Source: Ovis canadensis
Lineage: Eukaryota > Chordata > Mammalia > Artiodactyla > Bovidae
Length of the DNA stretch: 64,000 nt
Direction of reading: 5' to 3'
Assembly (NCBI RefSeq): GCF_042477335.2
Contig: NC_091245.1
Coordinates: forward strand, 84,110,501 to 84,174,500
Both the position numbers and the translations under genes were made by a program. The notes beneath the pieces were generated by a model. It had not been told where the DNA came from, did no database searches, and saw nothing but the letters and a program-made list of their open reading frames with translations. Numbering within the stretch: the first letter of the stretch is position 1; each line of letters begins with the position of its first letter. Of the stretch, positions 44,531 through 56,650 are shown piece by piece.

Positions 44531-46849
44531 ACCGACACCATTTTGCCTCACCCACAGCTAACTTCCCAGCTGGTTGATGGTGTCGCTTAAATCATTTTTG
44601 AAGACTCTGAGTCCTTTATGATTTTGCTTTTATTGGGTTACTATTTTTCTATTAGCATGTAACACTTACCAAAAAGTGCCCAGTAAAGCATTTAAGTTCC
44701 ATTCATATTTGCCCTCACTCCACTGAATACCAGAAACCTATTTCCACTTGGTATTTTAATCAATCACACTAATAGCCTATTGGCAGTTTCAGCTAAAAAA
44801 TAAGAAAACCAATGTTGTATTCCAGTTTGAAAGTTTTCCGCCTTTAAGATATGACTTCTAGGCAAAAAAGCCCAAGAGTGTGGGAAAAGAAAGCAAAAGT
44901 TTTGTAAGTTAATAAATAATATAGAACGAGGGATCACCTGCATTCCATTCTTTAAGAATCAGGCCTGTGTGTTCTGCGCTAGAAGAAATAACACTATAAA
45001 TGTTAATGTTTCAAAGAGTATACTTTATTGTATAGGGTAGTACCCAAACTTCACTGGATATTTTTTTCTCAGCAGGTACCATAACTGAATCCTTAATAAA
45101 CTATTCCATAATTACATCAGGCTTGCTAACACTAGTTATCATAAATTTGATAGATAGGATGAGTGAAGTTCCTGATCCGTGGGCACTGTTTTTTTTTTTT
45201 TGTTTTTGTTTTTGGCTATGGTTTGTTTGTGTTTTATGAAATGTACTCTTTGGTTAAAGCAATGTAGTTTGTGGTATCAAGATTGTAAATGGCTTCCTAA
45301 AACCGAATAGTGTCACTACAGAAGCATTACAGAGAGGGAAATAAAATCTATATCCCCTCTCTCCTCCATAATTTTTCAGTAAGAGTCTAATTGATGTCTT
45401 TATGGAAGGACCATATTAGGGGTTCAGCAACAACCTTTGATTTCAGCATTTTGATACTTAGATATGAGTAGTGAAATTATCTTGAGAAATAGGGAACCCT
45501 GTTACTGAGCCTATGCATAACAAATTTTTCACCATGACCACTTTGTATACAGATAGGGCACTAAGGTGATAGACCTCAAGAAAATGGACCATTTTGTCTA
45601 TCTGGTTATGGAAAACTCATTTTCAGCAGACTTTTTGATGAGAACTAACAGAGGAAAATTATACTCACAAACAATGATCATTCAGAGAAATAAATCTACG
45701 TAACATTTGAAAAATATTTCCTTATCACCAAATCTTGTTTATCTCAAGTCCCTGGTAAGTCATAAAATTGACACAGCCCATGAACCATGAGAATCTGTTG
45801 CTCTGGCTATCACTTCTTCCAGGCAAAGTGGACAATCAGATATACTAGATATACTGTCTGAAGTATTGTTCACTAGAACAAATCCTATTTACCACTGCCT
45901 TTCAGGATTACCCCTGAATAAGTTGTAATGTATTTTTAGACCACTTCTTCTGGTGCCAGCATTTTCATCTGTAAACCAGAATGGAGATATTTTTCTTCCT
46001 CCATCAGCTGATAATAAATAATTCCCCGTGAAGGCACATAAATTAGTGAAGGAGTAGGTATTATTAAAACCTGAATTACTTAGCAATGAAATTTACTTAT
46101 GTGTTCAGAACCTGTTCAAGTGCTATATCATATATACCATATCCACTTAATAAGAGGTTGCTTCTGTATTCACCCATTGTGGCTTGGTACATCACACAGT
46201 GCTCAGTTCAAATGGGCAGTTTAAGTTGCATAATCATGTGTAACTCAGTATCCAAATATTAGGATTATATGAATGTCCAATAAAAGAGCTGTTATTTTAT
46301 TTTAAAATAAAATTATCTTTCAAGTTTCCATCTCATATCTGAGAGTCCCATTCCTTTCCAACTAATTCCGTAGTATTTACATGAAAGAATCAGTGAAGCT
46401 CTTGAAGTCTATGTCATTAGCAGCATCTTCAGTTGCCAACAGAGCCACCAAAATAACTTTTTGAGAAAGCTGGTTTTGTTGTGCCTTTTCTCATTGTCTC
46501 TGTGAATAAGTTGGCTTCTAAGCCCTCTCAAGAGACACAGTTCAGGTTAGGATGAACAATGGCATGTAATAATCCATTCCAACATCTTCATTTTCTTCAG
46601 TTTTACAATTCTTCCCTCCACATTAGGCCAGAAATGTTATGTTCTGGTATATCAGCTTCACTGATTTCCCCATTATTGAGTCCAGGTTTCAATCAGCCAA
46701 CTAAGATCACTAGCATCTCAAGGCTAGTGCATTAAATCCAAATCTCACATTAAATGCTCTCATATGAATAAAGTTGGTCTGATTCAATGTTACAATTTAT
46801 CCTCCTAAGACTAAAACCCTAAGGAGAATTAATTTCCACATACCTACTT
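44531..46849. other. Single-copy stretch
   Basis: About 2.3 kb with a T-rich run at 45190-45212 and no recognisable repeat or gene. Confidence 0.4.
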
Positions 46850-46942
46850 CAGGTGATTTTCCCAACCCAGAGATCAAACTCATGCATCCCACATCTCCTA
46901 CCTTGGCAGGCAGATTCTTTACCACTTCGCCATCTGGAAGAC
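46850..46942 (-). mobile_element. Bov-tA SINE head fragment
   Basis: Only the tRNA-like 5' part: AGATCAAACTCATGCATCCC, GGCAGGCAGATTCTTTACCA, CTTCGCCATCTGGAAGACTT. Confidence 0.82.
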
Positions 46943-47307
46943 TTATATCTCAGCAACTTGTCAATAAAAATTAATAATGTCAAGTTGAGTCTTTAAAAGG
47001 ACAGACACTTTCTCATAAGGCAATTGTCTTGTGCCAGGTGATTGAAGTCATACAGGCTAGTCTCCAAAGACAGTGGTAAAGGAGGATATTTCTACTGATG
47101 AGGAAAATTAAGGGGAATTTGGGGTTCCAGTTTCTCAGCTTCATCCAATTCTTCCCAAATGCCCATGTTCCAAGTTTCAGGGTCCTACTCTATCCCAAAT
47201 AATGGTCTAATCATAGCATCAGAGATATTTGGAAGTTTCACAACTTACATAGTTATTTTTTCAACTGAAGCTATATGTTTTGGTCCCTATCACATAAGGT
47301 CACAAAG

Positions 47308-47350
47308 AATAATAATAATATTATTATTGTTATTATTATTATTATCATTA
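47308..47350. repeat. (AAT)n-(ATT)n palindromic microsatellite
   Basis: AAT units (47308-47319) turn into ATT/TTA units (47320-47350), so the sequence is self-complementary and can fold into a hairpin. Confidence 0.92.
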
Positions 47351-48516
47351 TAGAGTCTTAGTTGGGACTACCATATAGAACTGAGGCCAAAGAGAGAGAT
47401 TGTGTCATGGAACAGAGATAAACTCTGCATCTTTACCACCAGAAACACATGGAGAAGAGTAAGTATTTTGGCTTAGATAAAGCATCTTCATACCCTCAAA
47501 TCATACACCAGTTCTTATAGCTGGCTTAATATATCAAGAAACCAAAAGACATGTAACATGTGATGTGTTACAGAAAAAAAGTGGTAAATTGTGGACAATT
47601 ATCTTAAAAGTAAGCATTTAGTTTCCCAGCATTATACTGCAATATATTTAGCTGGTCTTCTACAATGGACATGTGGGCTGTTTCCAAGATATATTTTAGT
47701 GAAAAATACACGATATAGTTATTACTTTTTGACATGTATGAAAAGCTTTTCCCAGTATATACACCTAGGATAGGATAGCCATAGATTCAAAATAATGTGA
47801 AATCCTTCAACTATTTCACCTTGTTTTCTAGGTTTATAAAAGCTTTTGTTAACTTTACATCCTTGTCATAACTTTTACAAATTTAGAGGATATAAAATCA
47901 TAACTCAATGGGGTCTAGGCATGGAAACATTTTCTTTCACAATTAGAGCAGTGAGGGTTCATATGGTAGAAGAAAAATGTTGGTAAAAACCGCTTTAAAG
48001 AAGCCAAAGATTTGAGAGATCAGTGTATTTGCTGAGTAATCATTACAGATTACGAAGCCACCCAGATACTAGCAAGACAAGATGAAGGAGATAGTAGAAG
48101 TAGATGTCAATGTCTGAAATAGGAGCTAGTGGTTTCTGATGTTACCATAATAGCAGTCTGAGGCTATTATATGCAGGTTCAAGAGCACTGGACTAGAGAC
48201 ATTTGTAAAATTAAGAAAGTTATTAAGATAATTTTTAACTAAAATTGTGATATTCTCTCAATTGGAAAACAAGCAGCCTTCACTAGAATGAAAACCAGCA
48301 GATGTTTCAGGGGAGATCAAAGTTCAATAGAGGCTTAATATTGGGACAAATGATAAAAAAGTAGGAAGAGTAAAGGACATTTGTACTGTGTTTTGAAAAC
48401 AATAGTTGTAATACTTTCTTTTGATTATATTTATAGATGATTTGAATCCATCCTAAAACAAGTGCCATATTATAACTGCCTTTTTTAGAGCTCTTAAAAC
48501 ATGTTTAAGGCTTACA

Positions 48517-48574
48517 CTATATATATATATATAAACACACATACATACATATTACATACATACATATATATATG
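48517..48574. repeat. (TA)n/(CATA)n microsatellite
   Basis: A TA run (48517-48533) followed by ACAC and CATACATA units and another TA run (48563-48573). Confidence 0.9.
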
Positions 48575-49908
48575 TTGTATTAAAAAATGATAGGGTTTAA
48601 TACTCTTTCATTCCTTGTGTTCACTTGAGAAGTAGTCAGAGAATGATATTCTTGGGTCATAAATATTTTCCTCAAAACAAAATGGATGAATTATTATTTT
48701 AGTATCTTCTGTCATTTAATATTATAGGTGAGAATATTAAAAGAAGCCCTAATATTTTGTGGTAACCTGATATCTTACAGGTTTCTTTCTTTTCATTTTA
48801 AAATTTCTGCTTAGTTTTTTATTTGCAAGATTATTTTTATATTTTTGAAATTTACAGAAAATCATAACTGACGTAGACATTGGTACACTTCCATTAATCT
48901 TCCCTGAAACCCTGTTGAACCCTTCTTTCTGCAGACATGTAACATGCTTTTACTTTCTTCTATTGCATTTTTTACTGTAGCTGCCATTTCACTGTGCTCT
49001 GAGGGCTCTCTAGAGAGCAGCAAGAATCTCCAAGTTTAATTCCTTTCTTGGTGCTCCATGCACGTGTTCTCTGCTTCTTATTTTCATCCTTCTGCCCCAC
49101 TATCCCTATTCTGGGACACATAGTTTTTTCATGTCACTTTCTACAACACAAAGAACTGTTATTCATATTCTTTGTTATTTCCTCCTCCTATAGTATAAGA
49201 GAATTTTCTCCCTGCTGCTATATTTAATTTAATTTCAGTATTTCCCTATCTCATCCATCTCTGTTTTATTTCAATCTGACTCTCAGCCAGAACTTTTGTC
49301 ATATGTCTTTTGTCTTATTATTCCACATTTCATTTCTTGTTACAGAGAATCCAAGTTATATTGCATTATATTGAAAACACAGATATAGCCTAACATTTGT
49401 TCTTTTTCTTACAGTAAGATTTTTTTCAAAGCTTCATTCTTGAATGGTATAACTATATGTATTTTTTTTTCTTTTGTAATTGTGGAATTTTCTCATATGC
49501 TTAAAATGTGGGGGTTTTTTTCTTCTCTGTTTAATAATATTACTACCAGAAAGATCTATATAAGGATATCATTTGCACCAAGTGGAAAAATTCTCCTACT
49601 TCTTCCCATCTTCTGGTATATTGCTGGTTAGAATCTGCATCACAAACACAGTGATGCAGAGCTCTGTTTCAAATATTTATGACATATAGGTTCATGAAAC
49701 TTTGACATCATTCTGAAAACCTACAGTGAATAATTTATGCTGATTTTTACCTGGCTATAGTTGATAAAATTTTCCAGGTTTATAGATATAAAAGTATGAG
49801 ACTAAATTTGAGTTAAACAAAACATGAGAGCTGTGATATCAATGTTTATATGTTAATATTTTTATTTTTAAAATTTAGTTTCTATCACATTTTTCAGATA
49901 TTAGAATT

Positions 49909-51423
49909 CAGATAATCACAATGGTGTGATCACTCATCTAGAGCCAGACATCCTGGAATGTGAAGTCAAGTGGGCCTTAGAAAGCATCATTACGAACAAA
50001 GGTAGTAGAGGTGATGGAATTACAGTTGAGCTATTTCAAATCCTGAGAGATGATGCTGTGAAAGTGCTACACTCAATATGCCAGCAAATTTGGAAAACTC
50101 AGCAGTGGCCACAGGACTGGAAAAGGTCAGTTTTCATTCCAATTCCAAAGAAAGGCAATGCCAAAGAATCCTCAAACTACAGCACAATTGCACTCATCTC
50201 ACACACTAGTAAAGCAATGCTCAAAATTCTCCAAGCCAGGCTTCAGCAATACGTGAACCGCGAACTTCCAGATGTTCCAGCTGGTTTTATAAAAGGCAGA
50301 GGAACCAGAGATCAAATTGCCAACATCCGCTGGATCATGGAAAAAGCAAGAGAGTTCCAGAAAAACATCTATTTCTGCTTTAGTGACCATGCCAAAGCCT
50401 TTGATTGTGTGGATCATAAGAAACTGTGGAAAATTCTGAAAGAGATGGGAATACCAGACCACCTGACCTGCCTCTTGAGAAATCTGTATGCAGGTCAGGA
50501 CGCAACAGTTAGAACTGGACATGGAACAAAAGACTGGTTTCAATTAGGAAAAGGAGTCCGTCAAGGCTGTATATTGTCACCCTGCTTATTTAACTTATAT
50601 GCAGAGTACATCATGAGAAACGCTGGGCTGGATGAAGCACAAGCTGGAATCAAGATTGCTGGGAGAAATATCAATAACCTCAGATATGCAGTTGACACCA
50701 CCCATATGGCAAAGAGTGAAGAACTAAAAAGCCTCTTGATGAAAGTGAAAGTGGAGAGTGAAAAAGTTGGCCTAAAGCTCAACATTCAGAAAACGAAGAT
50801 CATGGCATCTTGTCCCATCACTTCATGGGAAATAGACGGGGAAATAGTGGAAAATCATTGCAGATGGTGATTGCAGGCATGAAATTAAAAGACATTTACT
50901 CCTTGGAAGAAAAGTTATGACCAACCTGTATAGCATATTCAAAACCAGAGACATTACTTTGCCGACTAAGGTCAGTCTAGTCTAGGCTATGGTTTTTCCT
51001 GTGGTCATGTATGGATGTGAGAGTTGGACCGTGAAGGCTGAGCACTGAAGAACTGATGCTTTTGAACTGTGGTGTTGGAGAAGACTCTTGAGAGTCCCTT
51101 GGACTGCAAGGAGATCCAGTCAATCCATTCTGAAGGAGATCAGCCCTGGGATTTTTTTGTTAAGAATGATGCTAAAGCTGAAACTCCAGTACTTTGGCCA
51201 CCTCACGCGAAGAGTTGACTCATTGGAAAAGACCCTGATACTCGGAGGAATTGGGGGCAGGAGGAGAAGGGGACGACAGAGGATGAGATGGCTGGATGGC
51301 ATCACTGACTCGATGGACGTGAGTCTGGGTGAACTCCAGGAGTTGGTGATGGACAGGGAAGCCTGGCATGCTGCGATTCATGGGGTCGCAAAGAGTCAGA
51401 CACGACAGAGTGACTTAACTGAA
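49909..51423 (+). mobile_element. BovB LINE, copy G, 5'-truncated
   Basis: Plus-strand BovB from just before the RT (AATGGTGTGATCACTCATCT) to the conserved 3' end (GTCAGACACGACAGAGTGAC), with almost no tail. The RT frame is open for 314 codons, then a deletion in the stretch GTGGAAAATCATTGCAGATG shifts the frame. Downstream pieces include 51088-51453. The active site reads YAVD, a change different from that of copies B to E. Confidence 0.95.
49926..50870 (+). pseudogene. BovB reverse transcriptase relic, copy G
   Basis: The longest BovB frame here: 314 codons holding most of the RT. Seen: LEPDILECEVKWALESI, FIPIPKKGNAKESSNYSTIA, FIKGRGTRDQIANIRWIMEK, FSDHAKAFDCVDHKKLWKIL, GVRQGCILSPCLFNLYAEYI and the active site YAVD (residues 254-257; the GTT codon at 50691-50693 replaces the first catalytic aspartate codon). 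That change should abolish polymerisation. The frame ends at a stop after a short deletion at about 50850-50865. The endonuclease is missing through 5' truncation. Confidence 0.92.
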
Positions 51424-51499
51424 TACATATTCCATATAAATATGGAATCCTAATATCAGAAAAATATAAATTATCATTACATATTGTTATTTATAGATT

Positions 51500-51692
51500 T
51501 TGAAAGTGTGAAAGTGTTAGTTGCTCAGTCATGTCCAAGTCTTTGCGACCTCATGTACTGTAAGTCGTCATGCTCCTCTGTCCATGGGGATTCCACTGAA
51601 GAAAGTTGCCATGCCCTCCTCCAGGGAATCTTCCCCCCCAGGGATCAAACCTGGGTCTCCTGCATTGCAGTCAGATTTTTACCATCTTAGTT
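51500..51692 (-). mobile_element. Bov-tA SINE, decayed head
   Basis: Minus-strand body GTTGCTCAGTCATGTCCAAG to CAGGGATCAAACCTGGGTCT; the tRNA-like head is reduced to GCAGTCAGATTTTTACCATC. Confidence 0.9.
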
Positions 51693-51779
51693 ATATAGCA
51701 GAGAGTCAGACATGACTAAGTGACTAAGCACAGCATATATATATACATATAGACACACACACACACACACACACACACA
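51693..51779 (+). repeat. SINE 3' end fragment with (TA)n(CA)n tail
   Basis: AGAGAGTCAGACATGACTAAGTG is cut here to its key part GAGTCAGACATGACTAAGTG (51703-51722), a plus-strand Bov-tA 3' end. It abuts the minus-strand SINE and is followed by TA units (51735-51748) and CA units (51753-51779). Confidence 0.85.
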
Positions 51780-54687
51780 GTCTGAGTTTAATATATATGT
51801 AAACTCCTTACTTATGATGATAGAATCAAGAAATCACTACTATGAAACCAATAACTGATGAATAAGACATCTGTGTTACAGTGAAAATGGATCGGGAAGG
51901 TATTGAAAACTAGAACAATTCTTCATCTTCTCCAGCACGAACATCAGGTCAGGGAATCTTCAAAGTCCAGAAAACTAGCACATAAAGAGTTATGTTTTGT
52001 ATTGTGTATCAAAAAGACAAGGGCAGAGAATTTCCTGAGGTGTACAGATGCTCAATCATATATCAGGCATACAGTCACTCTGCAGTCTCCCATGTGCTAG
52101 AGAAGTCTGCCGTTTTGAACATAAGATCACTACTACAGTTGTGAGTATCACAAATAGGAACAATTATGGATTACCATGAAGAAGGGACACTTTGGTGAAT
52201 ATCCCTTTATTTTTTATGGAAAACACTTCCCAAAAGTTGCCCAGAAAGGTTCCACTGGTCAGGATTTGGTTCCATTACATGCTTTAGCCACAAAAGAAAG
52301 AAGGTTCATATTCAGAATTTTTAACCTCTGAGATAAAAGCCAGTCTCTACTAGCAGGGAAGAATGACACACATATAGTTTATTGGCTTATATCACTCAGA
52401 ATCAAACATGAATATATCATTTCCTGGGACTAGGAGAAAATGTTCAAATATATCATCTGAACCTCCAGAACTACCACCAATAAAGTCAAAGTTCTTTTGT
52501 AAAAATTCCCACACAAAAAGGATGTTTGGATCTGATTGATTTCAGAGATTTTATAAAATTAGTGCATGGGTTTTTTGTATTGGTGTGGTGAATTGGCTAA
52601 TCTATTATCTTTGAATTAATTTATATTGAAAGAGTCAAGGAACTTTTAACCCACCATCCCCAAAAACTCATCCTCTAGGGTTTAAAAATGTTTCTATATC
52701 CAGATTTACACAAAACCTAGAACAAGGAAAAATCTTAATGTCGTGTGACTTGGCTGATATTATAACAAATATAATTTCTCCTTCTTGTTTATGTCATTAA
52801 ATCATCTGTCAAAGCCAAAGACTGCTTTTTCTCATCTTATTAGATAAACACCTAGATCCCACCAAAACAGAAATGTGAGCTGGAGAGGTAGTTGATATAA
52901 AATTGTATTACAGTTCAGAGATCAAGCTACCTGAGGTCCATAAGCAGAAAACCTAGAGTAACCTGACAGAGGAACCTCATATCTGCATCTTTCCTTCTCT
53001 GGAAATTGTGAACCTCAGCAAAGATACTCAGTATTTTTTCTGTCATTCTGTTTGGGCACAACCTAATGTCACTAGGCAACCTGTGGCAGGTCCTACCTGT
53101 TATTGCCTCTAGCCATACCTCTACCTGTACTCCTGACTGTCTTTGTTTATTTTAACCACTGATCAAATAAGGATATACAGTCATCATCACTGTTTTCAAA
53201 TACTACATTGGATTAGAAGAAAAAAATGAAACCATAGCATACACTCCCTTTGCTCCATATCTCAATTCAAGGCTTCCCTTGTTTCCATATCCCACTACAA
53301 ATCAGAAATTTTTAGTGTTATTCTGCTTAGGTGTTCTTTCACAACTCCCCTGGAATGGTTTGTTTCTTAGGAGAAGAAGTAGGTGTAACATGTCCATGGA
53401 GACTTCCTCAAGCCTCGTTCAATATGCTCTCTATATATCTCATACTAATTCCTTATACCTATATGTATATTTTCAGTAGAGCTGAGTGATTTTTTTTTCA
53501 AATTTGAACATTCTATTAGTAATTTCAATAAGAGCTGGGAGGAAAAATTGGGCAAAACTGTTCCTTTCTGCATCACAACTTAATCTTTTATGCTTTATTT
53601 TGTTCTGCTAAAATTGAGGGGAAACAATTGGAGAAACATTTTCACCTCTGAGAGATAAAAAAAAAAAGAGATACTTTCATCCAACAAATGTTTTTTCTGA
53701 AGGTCACAAAATAAATGTAAATGAACTCAGTTTTCCATCTGTGGGTATGTTGTGTTATTGTTGTTCAACGGGAGATGTATACAATTTTTACTGAAAGTAA
53801 ATCAATTTCAGACTATTCCTTAGTATAAGAATGATTTCTCAGCAGACAATACAGAGAGAGCATTCTAGAACCAAGAGCTTAATGGCATGCTTTGTATCCT
53901 TTCTCCTTTGAGAGCTTATGACAAAAAATAAAAGCAATGAATAAAGTTCAATTAAAACATCCACCAATCTTTTCCCCTTCATTTCAAGAACACTCATGCT
54001 CTTCTTTTCTCTGATTTCCAGGGAACATCATAATAAACACTTCCTCTAACTACATGGCATACAGAAGTCCTGAGCAGAACACAAAACATTTCAATAAAAT
54101 GGATAAGATGTCTAAAAGTAAAATAAATTGATAAACACTTAAAGCTAATAAATACATTTGTAAAATAAAAGAGACAACTCCAAGAACTCTTAATGAAAAT
54201 GATTGTCTGTATTAAATCTGATTTTTTTTTCAGAGCATATCCCTGGGAAAACATCTATTGAAAAATCTTTAAGACAGACTTGAAAAAAAGTAAATCATGA
54301 GAAATTCTGAATTATAAAACATACAATTATTCTCCAAAGTTTGATAAAGATCCTCAGGTTCTCGCACAGGAAAGTTTATGAAAATGAATGCAGTCATTCT
54401 CAAAATAATTTTGCAAGTGTTTAGTGAACCTTAAATTGTGCATATTTTATAAGCCAGGAAGTCTATACCCCAGTATTTACACAGCCTAGCAAAATTTAAG
54501 CTAAGTAAATAGACACATATGAGGATGTTCATAACTCTGTATGTGTATTTGTTTCTGTATGTATTTTGTAATAGCAAAGAGAAAAACATAGTCTAAGTGT
54601 TCAGCAGTAAATTAATGGCTATATGAAAAGGAATCAAAAGAAACAATATCTTATAGCAGTTAAAATAAATTGCGTCTACAGATACCA
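51780..54687. other. Long stretch without young repeats
   Basis: About 2.9 kb, AT-rich, short open frames only. An A-run lies at 53659-53669. No recognisable gene. Confidence 0.4.
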
Positions 54688-54920
54688 ACGGACTTCCCAG
54701 GTGAATCTAGTGGGAAAAAACCCTGCTTGCCAATGCGGGAGACATAAGAACACAGCTTTGGTCCCTGGGTCAGGAAGATCCCCTGGAGGAGGGCATGGCA
54801 ACCCACTCCAGTATTCTTGCCTGGAGAATCCCATGCACCGAAGAACCTGGCTGGCTGCACTCTCTATGGTTTCAAAGCCTCGGACAAGACTGAAACAACT
54901 TAGCATGCACAGACAGAAGC
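54688..54920 (+). mobile_element. Bov-tA SINE
   Basis: Head GACTTCCCAGGTGAATCTAG, body GCAACCCACTCCAGTATTCT, 3' end TCGGACAAGACTGAAACAAC and a CATGCACAGACAG tail. Confidence 0.93.
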
Positions 54921-55087
54921 AAGAATCTGAAGATGGGTCAAAGGCCAATATTAAGACAAAAAATAAAACACAATTACAGTGCATTTAATATAATTTTATA
55001 GACATGAGATCAAGAAGAACATTATTTTTAAATAGAGATTTGTAAATTATTTTAAGGCATACATGAGTTTTCTGTAAATTTTTAGTG

Positions 55088-55100
55088 AAAATGGGGATAG
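55088..55100. repeat. Left target-site duplication of L1 3' end
   Basis: AAAATGGGGATAG, repeated exactly at 55325-55337. Confidence 0.93.
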
Positions 55101-55324
55101 TATACTATCAGGTAAGAAACGAATCGCCAGCCTATGTTCGATACAGGATATAGGATGCTTGGGGCTGGTGCACGGGGATGATCCAGAGAGATGATATGGG
55201 GTGGGAGGTGGGAGGGGGGTTCACGATTGGAAACTCATGTATACCCATGGCTGATTCATGTCAATGTATGGTAAAACGAATAGAGTATTGTAAAGCAAAA
55301 TAAAGTAAAAATAAAAATTATAAA
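55101..55324 (+). mobile_element. Very short L1 3' end insertion
   Basis: Only the last part of the L1 3' UTR (TATACTATCAGGTAAGAAAC, GGGAGGTGGGAGGGGGGTTC, GATTCATGTCAATGTATGGT) plus an A-rich tail, bracketed by perfect 13-bp duplications. A 5'-truncated L1 insertion of about 220 bp. Confidence 0.95.
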
Positions 55325-55337
55325 AAAATGGGGATAG
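55325..55337. repeat. Right target-site duplication of L1 3' end
   Basis: AAAATGGGGATAG, exact partner of 55088-55100. Confidence 0.93.
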
Positions 55338-56099
55338 GAAAAAATGAGATGAAGAAAGATAAACAAAGAAATAAGGTAATATATAAGGATTCTACTTAAG
55401 AACAGACCAATATTCTAATTCTGAAAGTTATGGTCTATTTAATTTTGTCAGCCTGAGGTCAAATGTAAAAACAATTAAAAATGGAACATACTAAGGTAGA
55501 TTAATCACTTCTTTTTGAGGGATAAACTCAGAACTAATATTAGAATCTTATAGTATAAACTTCAAGGTTTGTTTTAAAGTTAAAGTGTTTTGAATATATA
55601 CCTCAAATCCCCCCACCCACAACACACAGAGAGACTGCAAAAAATCCACTTTTACCAATGTCCTATGTGTCTATATACACAATGCACGTTTTCATTCTCG
55701 ATTCTATATGATGTTATTTGCCACTCTTAAAATTCCCTCCTTATTGATATGCTTTCTTCTCTTAGTTTGCATGTTTGTTCATTGTCCTGATATTATTACT
55801 TCCCTAATCATTCCCTCTCATTCATGTTTCCTGGACTGTTGCCACCTTACAGACCTCCCATTCTCCTTTCAATCCATAGCATTTATCTTGCGACCTCCAG
55901 TCAAAATCTCTCAGGTACAGTAGGATACCTCAACAGACCCTCAAACATATTTAAAATCTGCCAAACCTGGGTGTTTTCTAGCATTGCCTAACTCAGTGAA
56001 CAGCCTCATCACCCCAAAATTTCCTTCAGCATCTATTTCTTATAAATCCCACTCATTCAGTTCACTGGGCACTAATAATTTGTGTCTTTTTTTTTCCCC
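55338..56099. other. Single-copy or unassigned old sequence
   Basis: Pyrimidine-rich toward 55700-56050; may belong to the old repeat that continues to 56650, but I cannot define it. Confidence 0.35.
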
Positions 56100-56650
56100 C
56101 AAATTTGTCAGTTTTTCTCATCTCCACCATCGCTCACAAAATATCTTTCCTGGAACATTTCAATAGCTTTCTGACTGGCTTTGTTGCTTCCACTCTGATC
56201 ACTGTAAATCTGTTCTCCCCATAGTGGTCCCCAACCTTTTTGGCACCAGGGTCCGGGTTTCATGGAAGATAATTCTTCCATGAACCAGGGGTAGGGGATT
56301 GTTTTGGGATGACTGAAGCACATTACATTTATTGTGTACTTTATTTCTGTTATTATTGGATCAGCTCCACCTCAGATCATCAGGCATTAGATTCTGGAGG
56401 TTGGGGGCTACACAGCAACCAGAATGACTGTTTCAATACTAAAAATTCTTTTATTCCATTTGTCTGCTTAAAATCCTTTAGTGGCTCCCTGTTACACATA
56501 ACACAATAGCATAGTGCAACGAACAACTTTTCAGTAGATCCTACAAGCCATGCATAAGCTGTCTTTTTGCCCTCCTCTTTTTCTGATGTCCTGAACAAGC
56601 CAGCTGGGTATTGACAGAGGCAACTTACAGAGCTCATCTCCAAAACTTGG
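56100..56650. repeat. Old mammalian interspersed repeat, class not assigned, split by a hAT-like relic
   Basis: CAATAGCTTTCTGACTGGCT on the left and AATCCTTTAGTGGCTCCCTG on the right read as parts of one familiar mammalian repeat. The left part ends TGTTCTCCCC and the right resumes CACAGCAACCAGAATGACTG, which are adjacent in that repeat as I remember it. The insert is 56222-56409. Confidence 0.5.
56222..56409. mobile_element. hAT-like non-autonomous DNA transposon relic
   Basis: The left end TAGTGGTCCCCAACCTTTTT and the right end GGTTGGGGGCTA are inverted copies of each other. The internal sequence TTGGCACCAGGGTCCGGGTT and CATTACATTTATTGTGTACT matches a known mammalian hAT-type element. Most of the middle is deleted. 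No clear 8-bp target duplication remains. Confidence 0.68.

Larger units (their letters stand above)
46943..49908. other. Long stretch without young interspersed repeats
   Basis: About 3 kb with only simple repeats (47308-47350, 48517-48574). No recognisable exon or RNA gene. Confidence 0.4.
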
